From contig RDDZ01000039.1 of NCBI GenBank assembly GCA_003852775.1, positions 1 through 64,000 on the forward strand: 64,000 bases of DNA, in the 5' to 3' direction. Position 1 is the first letter of the stretch. Each line of letters begins with the position of its first letter. The position numbers were made by a program, and so were the translations under genes. The notes under the pieces were generated by a model. That model saw nothing but the letters and a program-made list of their open reading frames with translations. It ran no database searches and was not told where the DNA came from. Source of the DNA: Microbacteriaceae bacterium (GTDB lineage Bacteria; Actinomycetota; Actinomycetes; Actinomycetales; Microbacteriaceae). Of this stretch, positions 43,756-52,728 are shown piece by piece.

Positions 43756-44699
43756 CCTCCACCCCCCTCACCGACCGGTACATCACCGCGGTCGTCCGCG
43801 GCGTTCCCGAGAAGCAGCGCACCGACCTCGAGAAGGAGCTGCGCGCATCCCTCGCCGACGCGATCGACGACCGGATGGCCGCGGGCGCCGACGCGAAGAC
43901 CGCCGAGCACGACGCGATCCTCGAGCTCGGGGACCCCATCGAGCTCACGGCCCGCTACACGGGACGCCCCCTCACCCTCATCGGCCCCGTGCTCTACGCC
44001 GACTGGCGGCGCCTGCTCACGGTGCTCGAGTTCATCGTCGTGCCGATCGTGTTCGCGGCCCTCGTGGTCGTCGGGATCGTGCGGGGCGACACCCCGGGCG
44101 GCGTCATCGGCGGCGCCGTGTGGACCGCGTTCTCGGTCGCCGTGCAGCTCGCCTTCTGGGTGACGGCGACGTTCGCGCTCATCGAGCGCACGCCCTCGAT
44201 GGCCCGGAAGAAGCTCGTGCCGTGGACGCCCGACATGCTGCCCGAGACCTCGGCGAAGCTCACGAGCCGCACCGAGTTCGTCGTCGAGTCGACACTCGCG
44301 GCGCTCGTCATCACGGCGCTCCTGCTCTCGCCCCTCGTGAGCCCCTTCACGGATGCGGACGGCACGCTCATCCCGTTCTTCGACCCGTGGATCTGGCGGA
44401 GCTGGCTCATCGTGCCGCTCGTGGCCGTGCCGCTCCTGCAGGTGGGGGCGAACGCACTCAAGCTGCGCGGCCGGTGGACGCTTCCGCTCGCCGTCGGCGC
44501 GACCGCCGTCGACATCGCGGGCGCCGTCGTCATCATCGTGCTCGGCGCGACCGATCACCTCCTGAACCACGACTTCTTCGTCGCGGCGGGATGGCCCCTC
44601 GAGGCCGTGGGCGTCGTCAACGTCGTCGTCATCGTCGTGGGCGCCCTCGCGATCGCCACCTCCGCGTGGGAGAACATCCGGTCGGTGCGCGCGGTCTGA
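43752..44699 (+). CDS. HAAS-domain membrane protein (DUF1700-like), PadR partner
   Basis: 315 residues. The N-terminal HAAS/permease-prefix domain (about 1-75; RYITAVVRGVPEKQRTDLEK and EHDAILELGDPIELTARYTG) is followed by about seven membrane helices. HAAS proteins are regularly encoded directly after PadR regulators and are thought to link membrane state with the regulator or with a transporter. No transporter gene follows. A large palindrome lies after the stop. Confidence 0.85.
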   Translation: MTSTPLTDRYITAVVRGVPEKQRTDLEKELRASLADAIDDRMAAGADAKTAEHDAILELGDPIELTARYTGRPLTLIGPVLYADWRRLLTVLEFIVVPIVFAALVVVGIVRGDTPGGVIGGAVWTAFSVAVQLAFWVTATFALIERTPSMARKKLVPWTPDMLPETSAKLTSRTEFVVESTLAALVITALLLSPLVSPFTDADGTLIPFFDPWIWRSWLIVPLVAVPLLQVGANALKLRGRWTLPLAVGATAVDIAGAVVIIVLGATDHLLNHDFFVAAGWPLEAVGVVNVVVIVVGALAIATSAWENIRSVRAV

Positions 44700-44706
44700 G
44701 CCATCC

Positions 44707-44773
44707 CCCGCTGACCGGTCGGTTTCTGGCCCCAATACCCCGGAATGGGGCCGGAAACCGACCGGTCAGCGGG
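44707..44773. terminator. large perfect hairpin between convergent genes
   Basis: Arms begin CCCGCTGACCGGTCGGTTTC at 44707 and mirror at the other end to 44773, with a second inner stem GGCCCCA/TGGGGCC; only one mismatched pair breaks about 27 bp of pairing. It overlaps the lldD stop codon. Bidirectional terminator or REP-type element. Confidence 0.7.
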
Positions 44774-46010
44774 CGCGCGGGGTGAGGCGCTCGAGCTGGG
44801 TCACGTGGGCGGGCTCGAGCTCGGCGAGCGAGGAGGCGCCGAGCAGCTTCATGGTGCGCACGATCTCGCCCGTGAGGATCTCGATCGCGCGGTCGACGCC
44901 GGCGCGCCCACCCGCCATGAGCCCGTAGAGGTAGGCGCGGCCGATCATCGTGAACTTCGCCCCGAGCGCGACGGACGCCACGATGTCGGCGCCGTTCATG
45001 ATGCCCGTGTCGATGCCGATCTCGACGTCGCCCCCGACCTCGCGCACGACCTCGGGCAGCAGATGGAACGGGATGGGCGCGCGGTCGAGCTGGCGGCCTC
45101 CGTGGTTCGAGAGCACGATGCCGTCGACGCCGAGCGAGGCGAGCGTCTTCGCGTCCTCGACGTTCTGCACGCCCTTGATGACGATCTTCCCCGGCCACAT
45201 CTCGCGGATGATGTCGAGGTCGTCGAACGAGATCGTCGGGTCCATCGCCGCATCGAGCAGCTCGCCGACCGTGCCGCCCGTCGTCGAGAGCGAGGCGAAC
45301 TCGAGCTTCGGCGTCGTGAGGAAGTCGAACCACCACCACGGGCGCGGGATGGCGTTGACGATGGTGCCGAGCGTCAGCTGCGGCGGGATCGAGAAGCCGT
45401 TGCGCTTGTCGCGCAGGCGCGCGCCCGCGACGGGGGTGTCGACCGTGAAGTGGAGCGTGTCGAAGCCGGCCGCGGCCGCGCGCTCGACGAGCCCGTACGA
45501 GATGTCGCGGTTGCGCATGACGTAGAGCTGGAACCAGTTGCGGCCGTGGGGGTTCGCGGCCTTGACGTCCTCGATCGAGGTCGTGCCGAGCGTCGAGAGG
45601 GTGAACGGGATGCCGGCCGCACCCGCCGCGCTCGCCCCCGCGATCTCGCCCTCCGTCTGCATGAGGCGAGTGAACCCGGCGGGCGCGATCGCGAACGGGT
45701 AGGCTGCGGGCCCGCCGAGGATCGTCGAGCTCGTGTCGACGTCGGTCGCGGGGCGCAGGATGCGGGGGCTGAACTCGACGTCCTCGAACGCCTGGCGGGC
45801 CCGCGCGAGCGAGAGCTCGCCCTCCGCGGCGCCGTCGGTGTAGTCGAACGCCGCCTTCGGGGTGCGGCGCTTGGCGATGTCGCGCAGGTCGTAGATCGTG
45901 AGCGCCTGGTCCAGGCGGCGCTTCTTGCCGTCGAGCTCGGGCTTCTTGAACTTCATCAGGTCGAGGATCTCGGCCGGACGGGGGAACTGGCGCTTGACCA
46001 CCGAGGTCAC
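44766..46010 (-). CDS. lldD: FMN-dependent L-lactate dehydrogenase / alpha-hydroxy-acid oxidase family
   Basis: 414 residues. TIM-barrel FMN enzyme with the signature [12 protein letters not shown] (catalytic His and Arg), [18 protein letters not shown] near the FMN site, VIKGVQN (Lys) and [20 protein letters not shown] for phosphate binding. Expected to oxidise L-lactate to pyruvate, giving electrons to quinone. The N-terminal extension (about 35 residues) is as in actinobacterial LldD. GTG start overlaps the regulator stop by 4 nt, making lldR-lldD one operon. Confidence 0.92.
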   Translation of the reverse strand: MTSVVKRQFPRPAEILDLMKFKKPELDGKKRRLDQALTIYDLRDIAKRRTPKAAFDYTDGAAEGELSLARARQAFEDVEFSPRILRPATDVDTSSTILGGPAAYPFAIAPAGFTRLMQTEGEIAGASAAGAAGIPFTLSTLGTTSIEDVKAANPHGRNWFQLYVMRNRDISYGLVERAAAAGFDTLHFTVDTPVAGARLRDKRNGFSIPPQLTLGTIVNAIPRPWWWFDFLTTPKLEFASLSTTGGTVGELLDAAMDPTISFDDLDIIREMWPGKIVIKGVQNVEDAKTLASLGVDGIVLSNHGGRQLDRAPIPFHLLPEVVREVGGDVEIGIDTGIMNGADIVASVALGAKFTMIGRAYLYGLMAGGRAGVDRAIEILTGEIVRTMKLLGASSLAELEPAHVTQLERLTPRAR

Positions 46011-46678
46011 CTTCCGTGTTGCGTGTCGAAGTGCGCGAGCAGGCGGTCGCGCGACGCGAGGATGTGGCTGCGGGTGAGGTGCTCGGCGAGCGCCGCGTCG
46101 CCCGCGGCGACGGCGTCGAGGATGCGCCCGTGCTCGGCGGCGACCTCGCGCGTCGAGCGCAGGCGGTGCGCGTCGACCTGGGCGAGCGCGAACTCGATCT
46201 CACCCATGAGCTGATCGTGCAGCCGCGGCAGCCGCGTCGAGGGCGCGCCCTGCACGAGGGCGCGGTGGAACGCGAGGTCGATCGCCCAGTATGAGGCGTC
46301 GGCCTCGAGTCCGAGCAGCCGCTCGTGGGCGGCGGATGCGTCGGCCGGCACGCGCGCGGTGCCCGCGAGCAGCTCGACGGCGGCCGACTCGACGGCCGCG
46401 CGCGCCGCGAACAGGTCGGCGATGTCGTCGCGGCCGAGCCGCTTCACACGCGCCGCGTGGTGCGGTTCGCGCTCGAGAATGCCGTCGGAGACGAGCCGGT
46501 CGATCGCGATGCGCGCAGTGGGCCGGGCGACGCCGAAGGTCTCCGACACGAGCGCCTCGGTCACGGCGCTGCCGGGCTCGACCGTGCCCGCGAGGATCGC
46601 GGTGCGGAGCGAGGCGACCACGGCATCCGGGCGCACGGCACCCGTGGCGCCCGCGCCCGCCGCATCCGTCGCTCCCAT
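46007..46678 (-). CDS. GntR/FadR-family regulator, LldR-like
   Basis: 223 residues. N-terminal wHTH (about 20-80; [32 protein letters not shown]) and a C-terminal FCD domain (about 95-215) with Asp/His ligand positions ([27 protein letters not shown]). Placed before lldD with overlapping codons, so it likely controls lactate oxidation in response to L-lactate. Two operator-like sites lie directly upstream. Confidence 0.9.
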   Translation of the reverse strand: MGATDAAGAGATGAVRPDAVVASLRTAILAGTVEPGSAVTEALVSETFGVARPTARIAIDRLVSDGILEREPHHAARVKRLGRDDIADLFAARAAVESAAVELLAGTARVPADASAAHERLLGLEADASYWAIDLAFHRALVQGAPSTRLPRLHDQLMGEIEFALAQVDAHRLRSTREVAAEHGRILDAVAAGDAALAEHLTRSHILASRDRLLAHFDTQHGR

Positions 46679-46679
46679 G

Positions 46680-46710
46680 ATTGCCAGACAATACCAGATT
46701 GTCAGACAAT
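46680..46710. promoter_or_regulatory. tandem FadR/LldR-type operators
   Basis: ATTGTCAGACAAT (46698-46710) is a perfect palindrome containing TNGTNNNACNA, the FadR-subfamily consensus; ATTGCCAGACAAT (46680-46692) has one change. Centres are 18 bp apart, and the second site touches the regulator start at 46678. Confidence 0.7.
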
Positions 46711-46715
46711 TTGAC

Positions 46716-46793
46716 CGTGGCGCAGCTGGAGCTGCGACCAGGCGGCGGGAGAAACAGCTCCCGCCGCGCGGTCACGGCTCCAGCTGCGCCGCG
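46716..46793. repeat. long imperfect palindrome between lldR and glpX
   Basis: Arms of about 35 nt (GGCGCAGCTGGAGC outside, GGCGGCGGGAG inside) around the loop AAACAG. It lies downstream of glpX and upstream of lldR, so it may terminate glpX transcription or be a REP-like unit. Confidence 0.6.
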
Positions 46794-46802
46794 AACCCCC
46801 GG

Positions 46803-47780
46803 TTACTCCCAGCGAGCGGCTCGGTAGTCGGCCGTGATGCGGCGCACGGTGCCGGATGCTCCGCGCACGACGATCGACTCCGTGCGGATGACGGGCCCCA
46901 GCTTGCGCACACCCTCGAGCAGGGCGCCGTCGGTCACGCCCGTCGCCACGAAGAAGGTGTTGTCGCCCTTCACGAGGTCGTCTGCCTCGTAGACGTGGTC
47001 GAAGAGCAGCCCCGCGGCCTCGCCGCGCTCGCGCTCCGCGTCGTCGCCCGCGACGAGCCGCCCCTGGATGAGGCCGCCGAGCGCCTTGACCGCGCACGCC
47101 GTCGCCACACCCTCCGGGCTGCCGCCGATCCCGACGCACATGTCGAGGTCGCCCTCGAGCGAGGCCGCCGCGATGCCGCCGCCGACGTCGCCGTCGAGCA
47201 GGAGCCGCACCCCGGCGCCCGCCGCGCGGATGTCGGCCACGAGCCCCTCGTGGCGCGGACGGTCGAGCACACCGACCGCGAGATCCCCGACGCGCTTGCC
47301 CGAGGCCTTCGCGAGCGCGCGCAGGTTCTCTCCGATCGGGCGACGGATGTCGACGACGCCGACGCCCGCGGGTCCCGTCACGATCTTGTCCATGTAGAAC
47401 ACGCTCGAGGCGTCGAGCATCGTGCCGCGGTCGGAGGCCGCGATCATCGAGATCGCGTTCGGCCGACCGGCCGCCGTGAGCGCCGTGCCGTCGATCGGGT
47501 CGACCGCGATGTCGCACTCCGGCCCGTCGCCCGTGCCCACGACCTCGCCGTTGAACAGCATGGGGGCCTTGTCCTTCTCCCCCTCGCCGATCACGACGGT
47601 GCCGCGGAACGCGACCGTGCCGAGGAACGCGCGCATGGCGTCCACGGCCGCCTTGTCGGCCGCGTTCTTGTCGCCGTGGCCGATGAACGCGGAGGCGCGG
47701 ATGGCGGCCGCCTCGGTCGCGCGGACGAGCTCGAGCGCGAGGTTGCGGTCGGGGACGGCGGTGCCGAGCACGAAGCTCAT
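46803..47780 (-). CDS. glpX: class II fructose-1,6-bisphosphatase
   Basis: 325 residues. GlpX motifs: AAIRASAFIGHGDKNAADKA, VVIGEGEKDKAPMLF, the metal site AVDPIDGT, and IGGSPEGVATACAV. Hydrolyses fructose-1,6-bisphosphate in gluconeogenesis. ATG at 47780 overlaps the pckG stop by 4 nt, so both are co-translated. The pairing of pckG with glpX makes a compact gluconeogenic operon. Confidence 0.95.
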   Translation of the reverse strand: MSFVLGTAVPDRNLALELVRATEAAAIRASAFIGHGDKNAADKAAVDAMRAFLGTVAFRGTVVIGEGEKDKAPMLFNGEVVGTGDGPECDIAVDPIDGTALTAAGRPNAISMIAASDRGTMLDASSVFYMDKIVTGPAGVGVVDIRRPIGENLRALAKASGKRVGDLAVGVLDRPRHEGLVADIRAAGAGVRLLLDGDVGGGIAAASLEGDLDMCVGIGGSPEGVATACAVKALGGLIQGRLVAGDDAERERGEAAGLLFDHVYEADDLVKGDNTFFVATGVTDGALLEGVRKLGPVIRTESIVVRGASGTVRRITADYRAARWE

Positions 47781-49609
47781 GCGACCGCCTTCGTCGACGT
47801 GGACGCCCCGAGCCGCTCGCGCAGGCCGGCGAGCTGGCGGCGGATGGCGTCCGGCAGCCTGTCGCCGAACTGCTCGAGGAAGGCCTCGGTGTCGTCGGCC
47901 TCGGCGAGCAGCGCCTTCTCGTCGATGCGGAACAGCTCCTGCCACTCCTCGTCGGTGACGCCCGCCGCACGGTAGTCGATGCCGCCGACCGACGGCACCT
48001 TGCCGAGCGGGGTCTCGGACGCGGACGCCTCGCCGACGATGCGCTCGATGATCCACGCGAGCACGCGGCCGTTCTCGCCGAAGCCCGGCCACAGCCAGTT
48101 GCCCTCGGCGTCCTTGCGGAACCAGTTGACCTGGTAGACCGCGGGCACGCCGCCCGTGCGACGCAGACGCTGCCCGACCTCGAGCCAGTGCTGGAAGTAG
48201 TCGCCCATGTTGTAGCCGCAGAAGGGCAGCATCGCGAAGGGGTCGCGGCGCAGCTCGCCGAGGGCGCCCTCGGCCGCGGCTGTGCGCTCCGACGCGATCG
48301 TCGCGCCGAGGAACACGCCGTGCTCCCAGTCGCGGGCCTCCACGACGAGCGGCACGTTCGTGGCGCGCCGCCCGCCGAAGATGATCGCGTCGATCGGCAC
48401 GCCGTTCGGGTCGTCCCAGTCGGGAGCGATGGAGGGGCACTGGGATGCCCGGACCGTGAAGCGCGAGTTGGGGTGGGCGGCGGGGCTGCCGCTCGAGGGG
48501 GTCCAGGGCTCGCCCCGCCAGTCGATGAGACCCTCGGGCGGGGTCGAGCTCAGGCCCTCCCACCAGACGTCGCCGTCGGGGCGGAGCGCCACGTTCGTGA
48601 AGATCGTGTTGCCCCACAGCGTGTCGATCGCGGTCGGGTTCGTGTCGGGTCCCGTCCCGGGGGCGACGCCGAAGAACCCGGCCTCGGGGTTGATGGCGCG
48701 CAGGCGGCCGTCGGAGCCGGGCGCGAGCCACGCGATGTCGTCACCGAGGGTCTCGATCTCCCAGCCGGGGAGGCTCGAGCGCAGCATCGCGAAGTTGGTC
48801 TTGCCGCACGCCGAGGGGAACGCCGCGGCGATGTGGAAGCCGCGTCCGCGCGGGTCGGTCACGCGCAGGAGCAGCATGTGCTCGGCGAGCCAGCCCTCGT
48901 CGCGCGCCATGACGGATGCGATGCGCAGCGCGAAGGACTTCTTCGCGAGGATCGCGTTGCCGCCGTACGCCGAGCCGAACGACATGATCTCGCGCGTCTC
49001 GGGGAAGTGGCAGATGTACTTGACCGGGTTGGAGGGCCACGCCACGTCCTCCTGGCCGGGCTCGAGCGGGGCGCCGACGGAGTGCAGCGCGGGGACCCAG
49101 CGGGCGCCCGCGCGGATGCGCTCGAGCACGGGGTCGCCGACGCGCGTCATGATCGACATCGACGCGACGACGTACGCCGAGTCGGTGAGCTGCACGCCGT
49201 AGCGCGACAGGGTGCCGCCCACCGGCCCCATCGAGAACGGCAGGACGTACATCGTGCGTCCGCGCATCGACCCCGCGAAGAGCTCGCGCAGCTCGGCGCG
49301 CATGGCGTCCGGCTCGCGCCAGTTGTTGGTGGGGCCGGCGTCCTCCTCGCGCTCCGAGCAGATGAAGGTGCGCGACTCGACGCGCGCGACGTCGTCGGGG
49401 TCGCTGCGGGCCAGGAAGCTGTAGGGCCGCAGCTCGGCGTTGAGGCGGATGATGCGCCCCTCGTCGACCATCTCGCGGAGGAGCCCGTCGAGCTGCGCAC
49501 GCGAGCCGTCGATCCACACGACGCGATCGGGCTGGAGCAGTTCGACGTTCTCGGCGATCCACTCGTCGAGCGAGCGGACCGGGGCGACGGGCGTGGGCGA
49601 CGCTGCCAT
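47777..49609 (-). CDS. pckG: phosphoenolpyruvate carboxykinase (GTP)
   Basis: 610 residues. GTP-type PEPCK: the P-loop segment FPSACGKTNFAML (mobile Cys and Lys), VLPFSMGPVGG, and GFFGVAPGTG. Converts oxaloacetate and GTP to PEP and CO2. ATG at 49609 chosen for its strong AGGAGG site; the frame is open further upstream but has no ribosome site there. Divergent from a RamB-like regulator with a palindrome between them. Confidence 0.96.
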   Translation of the reverse strand: MAASPTPVAPVRSLDEWIAENVELLQPDRVVWIDGSRAQLDGLLREMVDEGRIIRLNAELRPYSFLARSDPDDVARVESRTFICSEREEDAGPTNNWREPDAMRAELRELFAGSMRGRTMYVLPFSMGPVGGTLSRYGVQLTDSAYVVASMSIMTRVGDPVLERIRAGARWVPALHSVGAPLEPGQEDVAWPSNPVKYICHFPETREIMSFGSAYGGNAILAKKSFALRIASVMARDEGWLAEHMLLLRVTDPRGRGFHIAAAFPSACGKTNFAMLRSSLPGWEIETLGDDIAWLAPGSDGRLRAINPEAGFFGVAPGTGPDTNPTAIDTLWGNTIFTNVALRPDGDVWWEGLSSTPPEGLIDWRGEPWTPSSGSPAAHPNSRFTVRASQCPSIAPDWDDPNGVPIDAIIFGGRRATNVPLVVEARDWEHGVFLGATIASERTAAAEGALGELRRDPFAMLPFCGYNMGDYFQHWLEVGQRLRRTGGVPAVYQVNWFRKDAEGNWLWPGFGENGRVLAWIIERIVGEASASETPLGKVPSVGGIDYRAAGVTDEEWQELFRIDEKALLAEADDTEAFLEQFGDRLPDAIRRQLAGLRERLGASTSTKAVA

Positions 49610-49684
49610 GGTGTCCTCCTGTAAGAATCGGCGTGATTCCACTCTGGAGCGCCTCTCGGGACAATGGGGTCCGCCAGCGGTGGA

Positions 49685-49700
49685 AATTTCGAACGAAATT
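49685..49700. promoter_or_regulatory. inverted repeat in the pckG/regulator divergent region
   Basis: AATTTCG and CGAAATT, perfect arms with a 2-nt centre, 16 bp upstream of the RamB-like gene's ATG (49717) and 75 bp upstream of pckG. An AT-rich island in a GC-rich region, likely an operator for the adjacent regulator. Confidence 0.5.
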
Positions 49701-49716
49701 GCCATATCGTGCATTC

Positions 49717-51150
49717 ATGCCTGATCTCTCGACACTGGGACAGCGGATGCGCCACTTCCGCACCGCCGCGGGCCTCACGCTCGGCGAGCTCGGCGACGCC
49801 GTGGGGGTGTCGGCGAGCCAGCTCTCCCTCATGGAGAACGGCAAGCGCGAGCCGCGCCTGTCGCTGCTGTCCTCGATCGCCGAGCACCTCGGCATCCCCG
49901 TCGCGGAGCTCCTCGACGACGCTCCCCCGTCGGCCCGGGCGGCCCTCGAGATCGAGCTCGAGCGCGCGCAGTCGGGAGCGCTCTACGCCGAGCTCGGCCT
50001 CCCCGCGGTGCGGCCCGGGCGCTCGATGCCCGACGAGGTGCTCGAGGCGCTCGTCGGCCTGCACCGCGAGCTCGACCGCCGCTCGCGCGAGAAGATCGCC
50101 ACCCCCGAGGAGGCGCGCCGCGCCAACACGGAGCTGCGCGCCCGCATGCGCGAGGCCGACAACCACATCCCCGAGATCGAGGAGCTCGCCGAGGGCGTCA
50201 TGCGCGACGTCGGCTACGACGGCGGCGCCGTGACCCACCGCCAGGTCGCGCTCATCGCGCAGCGGCTCGGCTTCGAGCTCGTGCACGTGCACGACCTGCC
50301 GCACTCGGCGCGCTCGGTGACCGACCTCGAGAACGGCCGCATCTACCTGCCGCCGGCGTCGATCCCCGGCGGCCACGGCCTCCGCTCGATGGCCCTGCAG
50401 GCCATCGCCCACCGCTTGCTCGAGCACGAGCCTCCGCGCGACTACGCCGAGTTCCTGCAGCAGCGGCTCGAGATCAACTACTTCGCGGCCGCGTGCCTCA
50501 TGCCGCGCGCGCACGCCGTGCGCCACCTCGCGCAGGCGAAGAACGACCGCGACATCGCGATCGAGGACTTCCGCGACGCGTTCGGCGTCACGCACGAGGC
50601 CGCCGCCCTGCGGTTCACGAACCTCGCGACGGCGCACCTCGACATGCGCGTGCACTTCCTGCGCGTCGGCGACGACGGCGCGGTCGCGAAGGCCTACGAG
50701 AACGACGGGTTGCGGCTGCCCAAGGACGTGACGGGCGGCGTCGAGGGCCAGATCGTGTGCCGGTACTGGGCCGCCCGCACGGCCTTCGCCCGCACGAACC
50801 GCACGACCGAGTTCTACCAGTACACCGACACCCCGGAGGGCACCTTCTTCGAGTCGACCCAGACGGGCACGAGCGCGACCGACGAGTTCTCGATCACGAT
50901 CGGCGTGCCGTTCAACGAGTCGAAGTGGTTCCGCGGGCGCGAGGCGACGCGGCGCGAGCAGTCACGCTGCCCCGACGCGAGCTGCTGCAAGCGCCCTCCG
51001 GCCGAGCTCGCGTCGCGCTGGGCGGGCAAGGCCTGGACGAGCGCGAAGGTGCACGCGCACATCTTCAGCCCGCTGCCCTCCGGCACCTACCCGGGCGTCG
51101 ACGACCGCGAGCTGTACGAGTTCCTCGAGGCGCACCGCGCGAGCGACTGA
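49717..51150 (+). CDS. RamB-like XRE regulator (ScfR type) of acetate/gluconeogenic metabolism
   Basis: 477 residues. N-terminal HTH_3 (about 8-62; TLGELGDAVGVSASQLSLME), a middle IrrE/peptidase-M78-like domain in which the HExxH is replaced by HRLLEH, and a C-terminal ScfR domain with RCPDASCCKRPP (three Cys). RamB in Corynebacterium controls acetate and glyoxylate genes. Its place next to pckG suggests control of gluconeogenesis. ATG at 49717. Confidence 0.85.
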   Translation: MPDLSTLGQRMRHFRTAAGLTLGELGDAVGVSASQLSLMENGKREPRLSLLSSIAEHLGIPVAELLDDAPPSARAALEIELERAQSGALYAELGLPAVRPGRSMPDEVLEALVGLHRELDRRSREKIATPEEARRANTELRARMREADNHIPEIEELAEGVMRDVGYDGGAVTHRQVALIAQRLGFELVHVHDLPHSARSVTDLENGRIYLPPASIPGGHGLRSMALQAIAHRLLEHEPPRDYAEFLQQRLEINYFAAACLMPRAHAVRHLAQAKNDRDIAIEDFRDAFGVTHEAAALRFTNLATAHLDMRVHFLRVGDDGAVAKAYENDGLRLPKDVTGGVEGQIVCRYWAARTAFARTNRTTEFYQYTDTPEGTFFESTQTGTSATDEFSITIGVPFNESKWFRGREATRREQSRCPDASCCKRPPAELASRWAGKAWTSAKVHAHIFSPLPSGTYPGVDDRELYEFLEAHRASD

Positions 51151-51154
51151 CGGG

Positions 51155-51291
51155 GGTTTCGACACGCGCCCTTCGGGCGCTACTCAACCCGCGTGCGCGG
51201 TTTCGACACGCGGCTTCGCCGCTACTCAACCGGCGAGGGGCGCGGCGGACCAGCCGGTTGAGTAGCCCGCGCCAGCGGGCGTGTCGAAACC
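51155..51291. repeat. three copies of a GGTTTCGACAC...CTACTCAACC hairpin repeat
   Basis: Copies at 51155-51189 and 51199-51232 (direct) and 51256-51291 (inverted). Each has conserved arms GGTTTCGACACGC and TACTCAACC around a variable GC stem with a TTCG-type loop. I recall this element as a frequent intergenic repeat in Microbacteriaceae. It fills the gap between two convergent genes. Confidence 0.8.
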
Positions 51292-51295
51292 GCCC

Positions 51296-52015
51296 TCACC
51301 GCGTCTCGGCGGCGGGAATCGGCGTGCGGAAGATGCGCCCCATCCACAGCCAGACGAGCACCCCCGTCACGACCGTCACCACGACCGCGCCGATCGTCGT
51401 GAGGGCGATCGAGAGCGCCGCGTTGCCGAGCACCTGAGAGACCGTGCGCGCCGAGCTGAAGATGAGCCCCGTGAGCGCCCCGACGGTCGCCGAGAGCACG
51501 CTCGCGATCACGAGCCCCACCGCGAGCCCGAACCCGGTCACGTAGCCGGGGCGGTCGACCCGGTGCGCACGCAGCACGAAGAAGCTGACGAGGCATCCGG
51601 CCACGACGAACACGGCGCCGACGATCGCGAAACCGGCGGTCACGCCGCCGAGGGCCGCGGGATCGATGTCGCCGAGGGTCGAGTTGGCGTCCTTCGCCGC
51701 GGCGCTTCCGCTCAGGATGTTCGCCACCACGACGACGAGCGTGCGGATGACGGTGCTCAGGTACCAGACTCCGAGCGGCACTGCCAGCAGCACGGCGCCG
51801 AGGGTCACGAGCGGGAGGGTGAGGGCCCCGGCGATGACGGTGCCGCGGCGGGCCTTCTTCTGCGCCGCGGCGGCAGGATCGGGAGATGTGTCGCCCTGTT
51901 TCTTCGCGGGCGACCCGGTCGACGCAGACGCGGATCCCGCGGTCGCGGTCGTCTTCGCGGACGCCGCAGGCGCCGATCGTGCGGGCTGCTCGGGGGATGC
52001 GGTGGTCTCGCTCAT
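51296..52015 (-). CDS. membrane protein of unknown function
   Basis: 239 residues; ATG at 52015. The first 55 residues are Ala/Ser/Thr/Pro-rich and disordered; four membrane helices follow (about 60-85, 120-145, 158-185, 198-225). There are no charged residues or motifs typical of transporters. Probably an inner-membrane protein; the family is unknown to me. The start region is supported only by coding character. Confidence 0.72.
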   Translation of the reverse strand: MSETTASPEQPARSAPAASAKTTATAGSASASTGSPAKKQGDTSPDPAAAAQKKARRGTVIAGALTLPLVTLGAVLLAVPLGVWYLSTVIRTLVVVVANILSGSAAAKDANSTLGDIDPAALGGVTAGFAIVGAVFVVAGCLVSFFVLRAHRVDRPGYVTGFGLAVGLVIASVLSATVGALTGLIFSSARTVSQVLGNAALSIALTTIGAVVVTVVTGVLVWLWMGRIFRTPIPAAETR

Positions 52016-52115
52016 CGCACCATCATGCCCCGCGAGGCGCCGCGAGACGAGGGCCGGGTGCGCATCCTCCGGGCGTGCGCCACGGGAAGTCGCGCGACGA
52101 CGCGCGGCCACGTCA

Positions 52116-52121
52116 TAGGGT
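52116..52121 (+). promoter_or_regulatory. -10 element of a leaderless promoter for the XRE-cupin gene
   Basis: TAGGGT ends 7 nt before the ATG at 52129. No ribosome site. Confidence 0.4.
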
Positions 52122-52128
52122 GGCCCCC

Positions 52129-52728
52129 ATGGCCCGCACCCCCGCCCCCGACGACGACCTCGCCCCCGCGGTCGCCTCCATCGGCGACGCCGTCAAGGCG
52201 GCTCGCAAGCGACTGGGACTCACCGTGCAGGCGCTCGCCGAGCGTGCGGGCGTGAGCTTCGGCCTCGTGAGCGAGCTGGAGCGCGGGCTCGGCAACCCCT
52301 CCCTCCAGTCGCTGCAGCGCCTCGCCTCGGCGCTCGGGGTCCCGGTCGCCCAACTGCTCGACGAGCCGGCGAGCGAGCTCGCGCTCGTGCCCGCCGACCG
52401 GCGCCACCGTCTTCCGACGACACCCGACGACCCGCCCTCGCGGCAGGCGGTGCGGGAGCTGCTGACCCCGCGCGGCGAGTCGATGCTGCAGCTCATCCGC
52501 TCGACCCTGCCCGTGGGCTTCAGCAACGAGGACCGCCCGTTCCGGCACATCGGCACGGAGTCGGTGACGGTCGAGAGCGGGGTGCTCGTGGTCGCGCAGG
52601 GCGCCAAGCGGGTGATCGCCCGGGCGGGTGACACGGTGACCTACGGGTGCTCCACACCCCACTGGTGGGCGAACGGGCACGACGCGCCGACCGTGGTGCT
52701 CGGCGCCGTCACTCCGTTCGAACGCTAG
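52129..52728 (+). CDS. XRE-cupin transcriptional regulator
   Basis: 199 residues. HTH_3 at about 15-70 (RLGLTVQALAERAGVSFGLV, SELERGLGNPSLQSLQRLAS) and a C-terminal cupin (about 115-195; ESVTVESGVLVVAQGAKRVI and YGCSTPHWWANG). Such proteins sense small ligands (amino acids, polyamines, organic acids) and control neighbouring transport or catabolic genes. The stop codon overlaps that of the convergent DUF1028 gene. Candidate regulator of the ABC transporter operon that follows. Confidence 0.88.
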   Translation: MARTPAPDDDLAPAVASIGDAVKAARKRLGLTVQALAERAGVSFGLVSELERGLGNPSLQSLQRLASALGVPVAQLLDEPASELALVPADRRHRLPTTPDDPPSRQAVRELLTPRGESMLQLIRSTLPVGFSNEDRPFRHIGTESVTVESGVLVVAQGAKRVIARAGDTVTYGCSTPHWWANGHDAPTVVLGAVTPFER

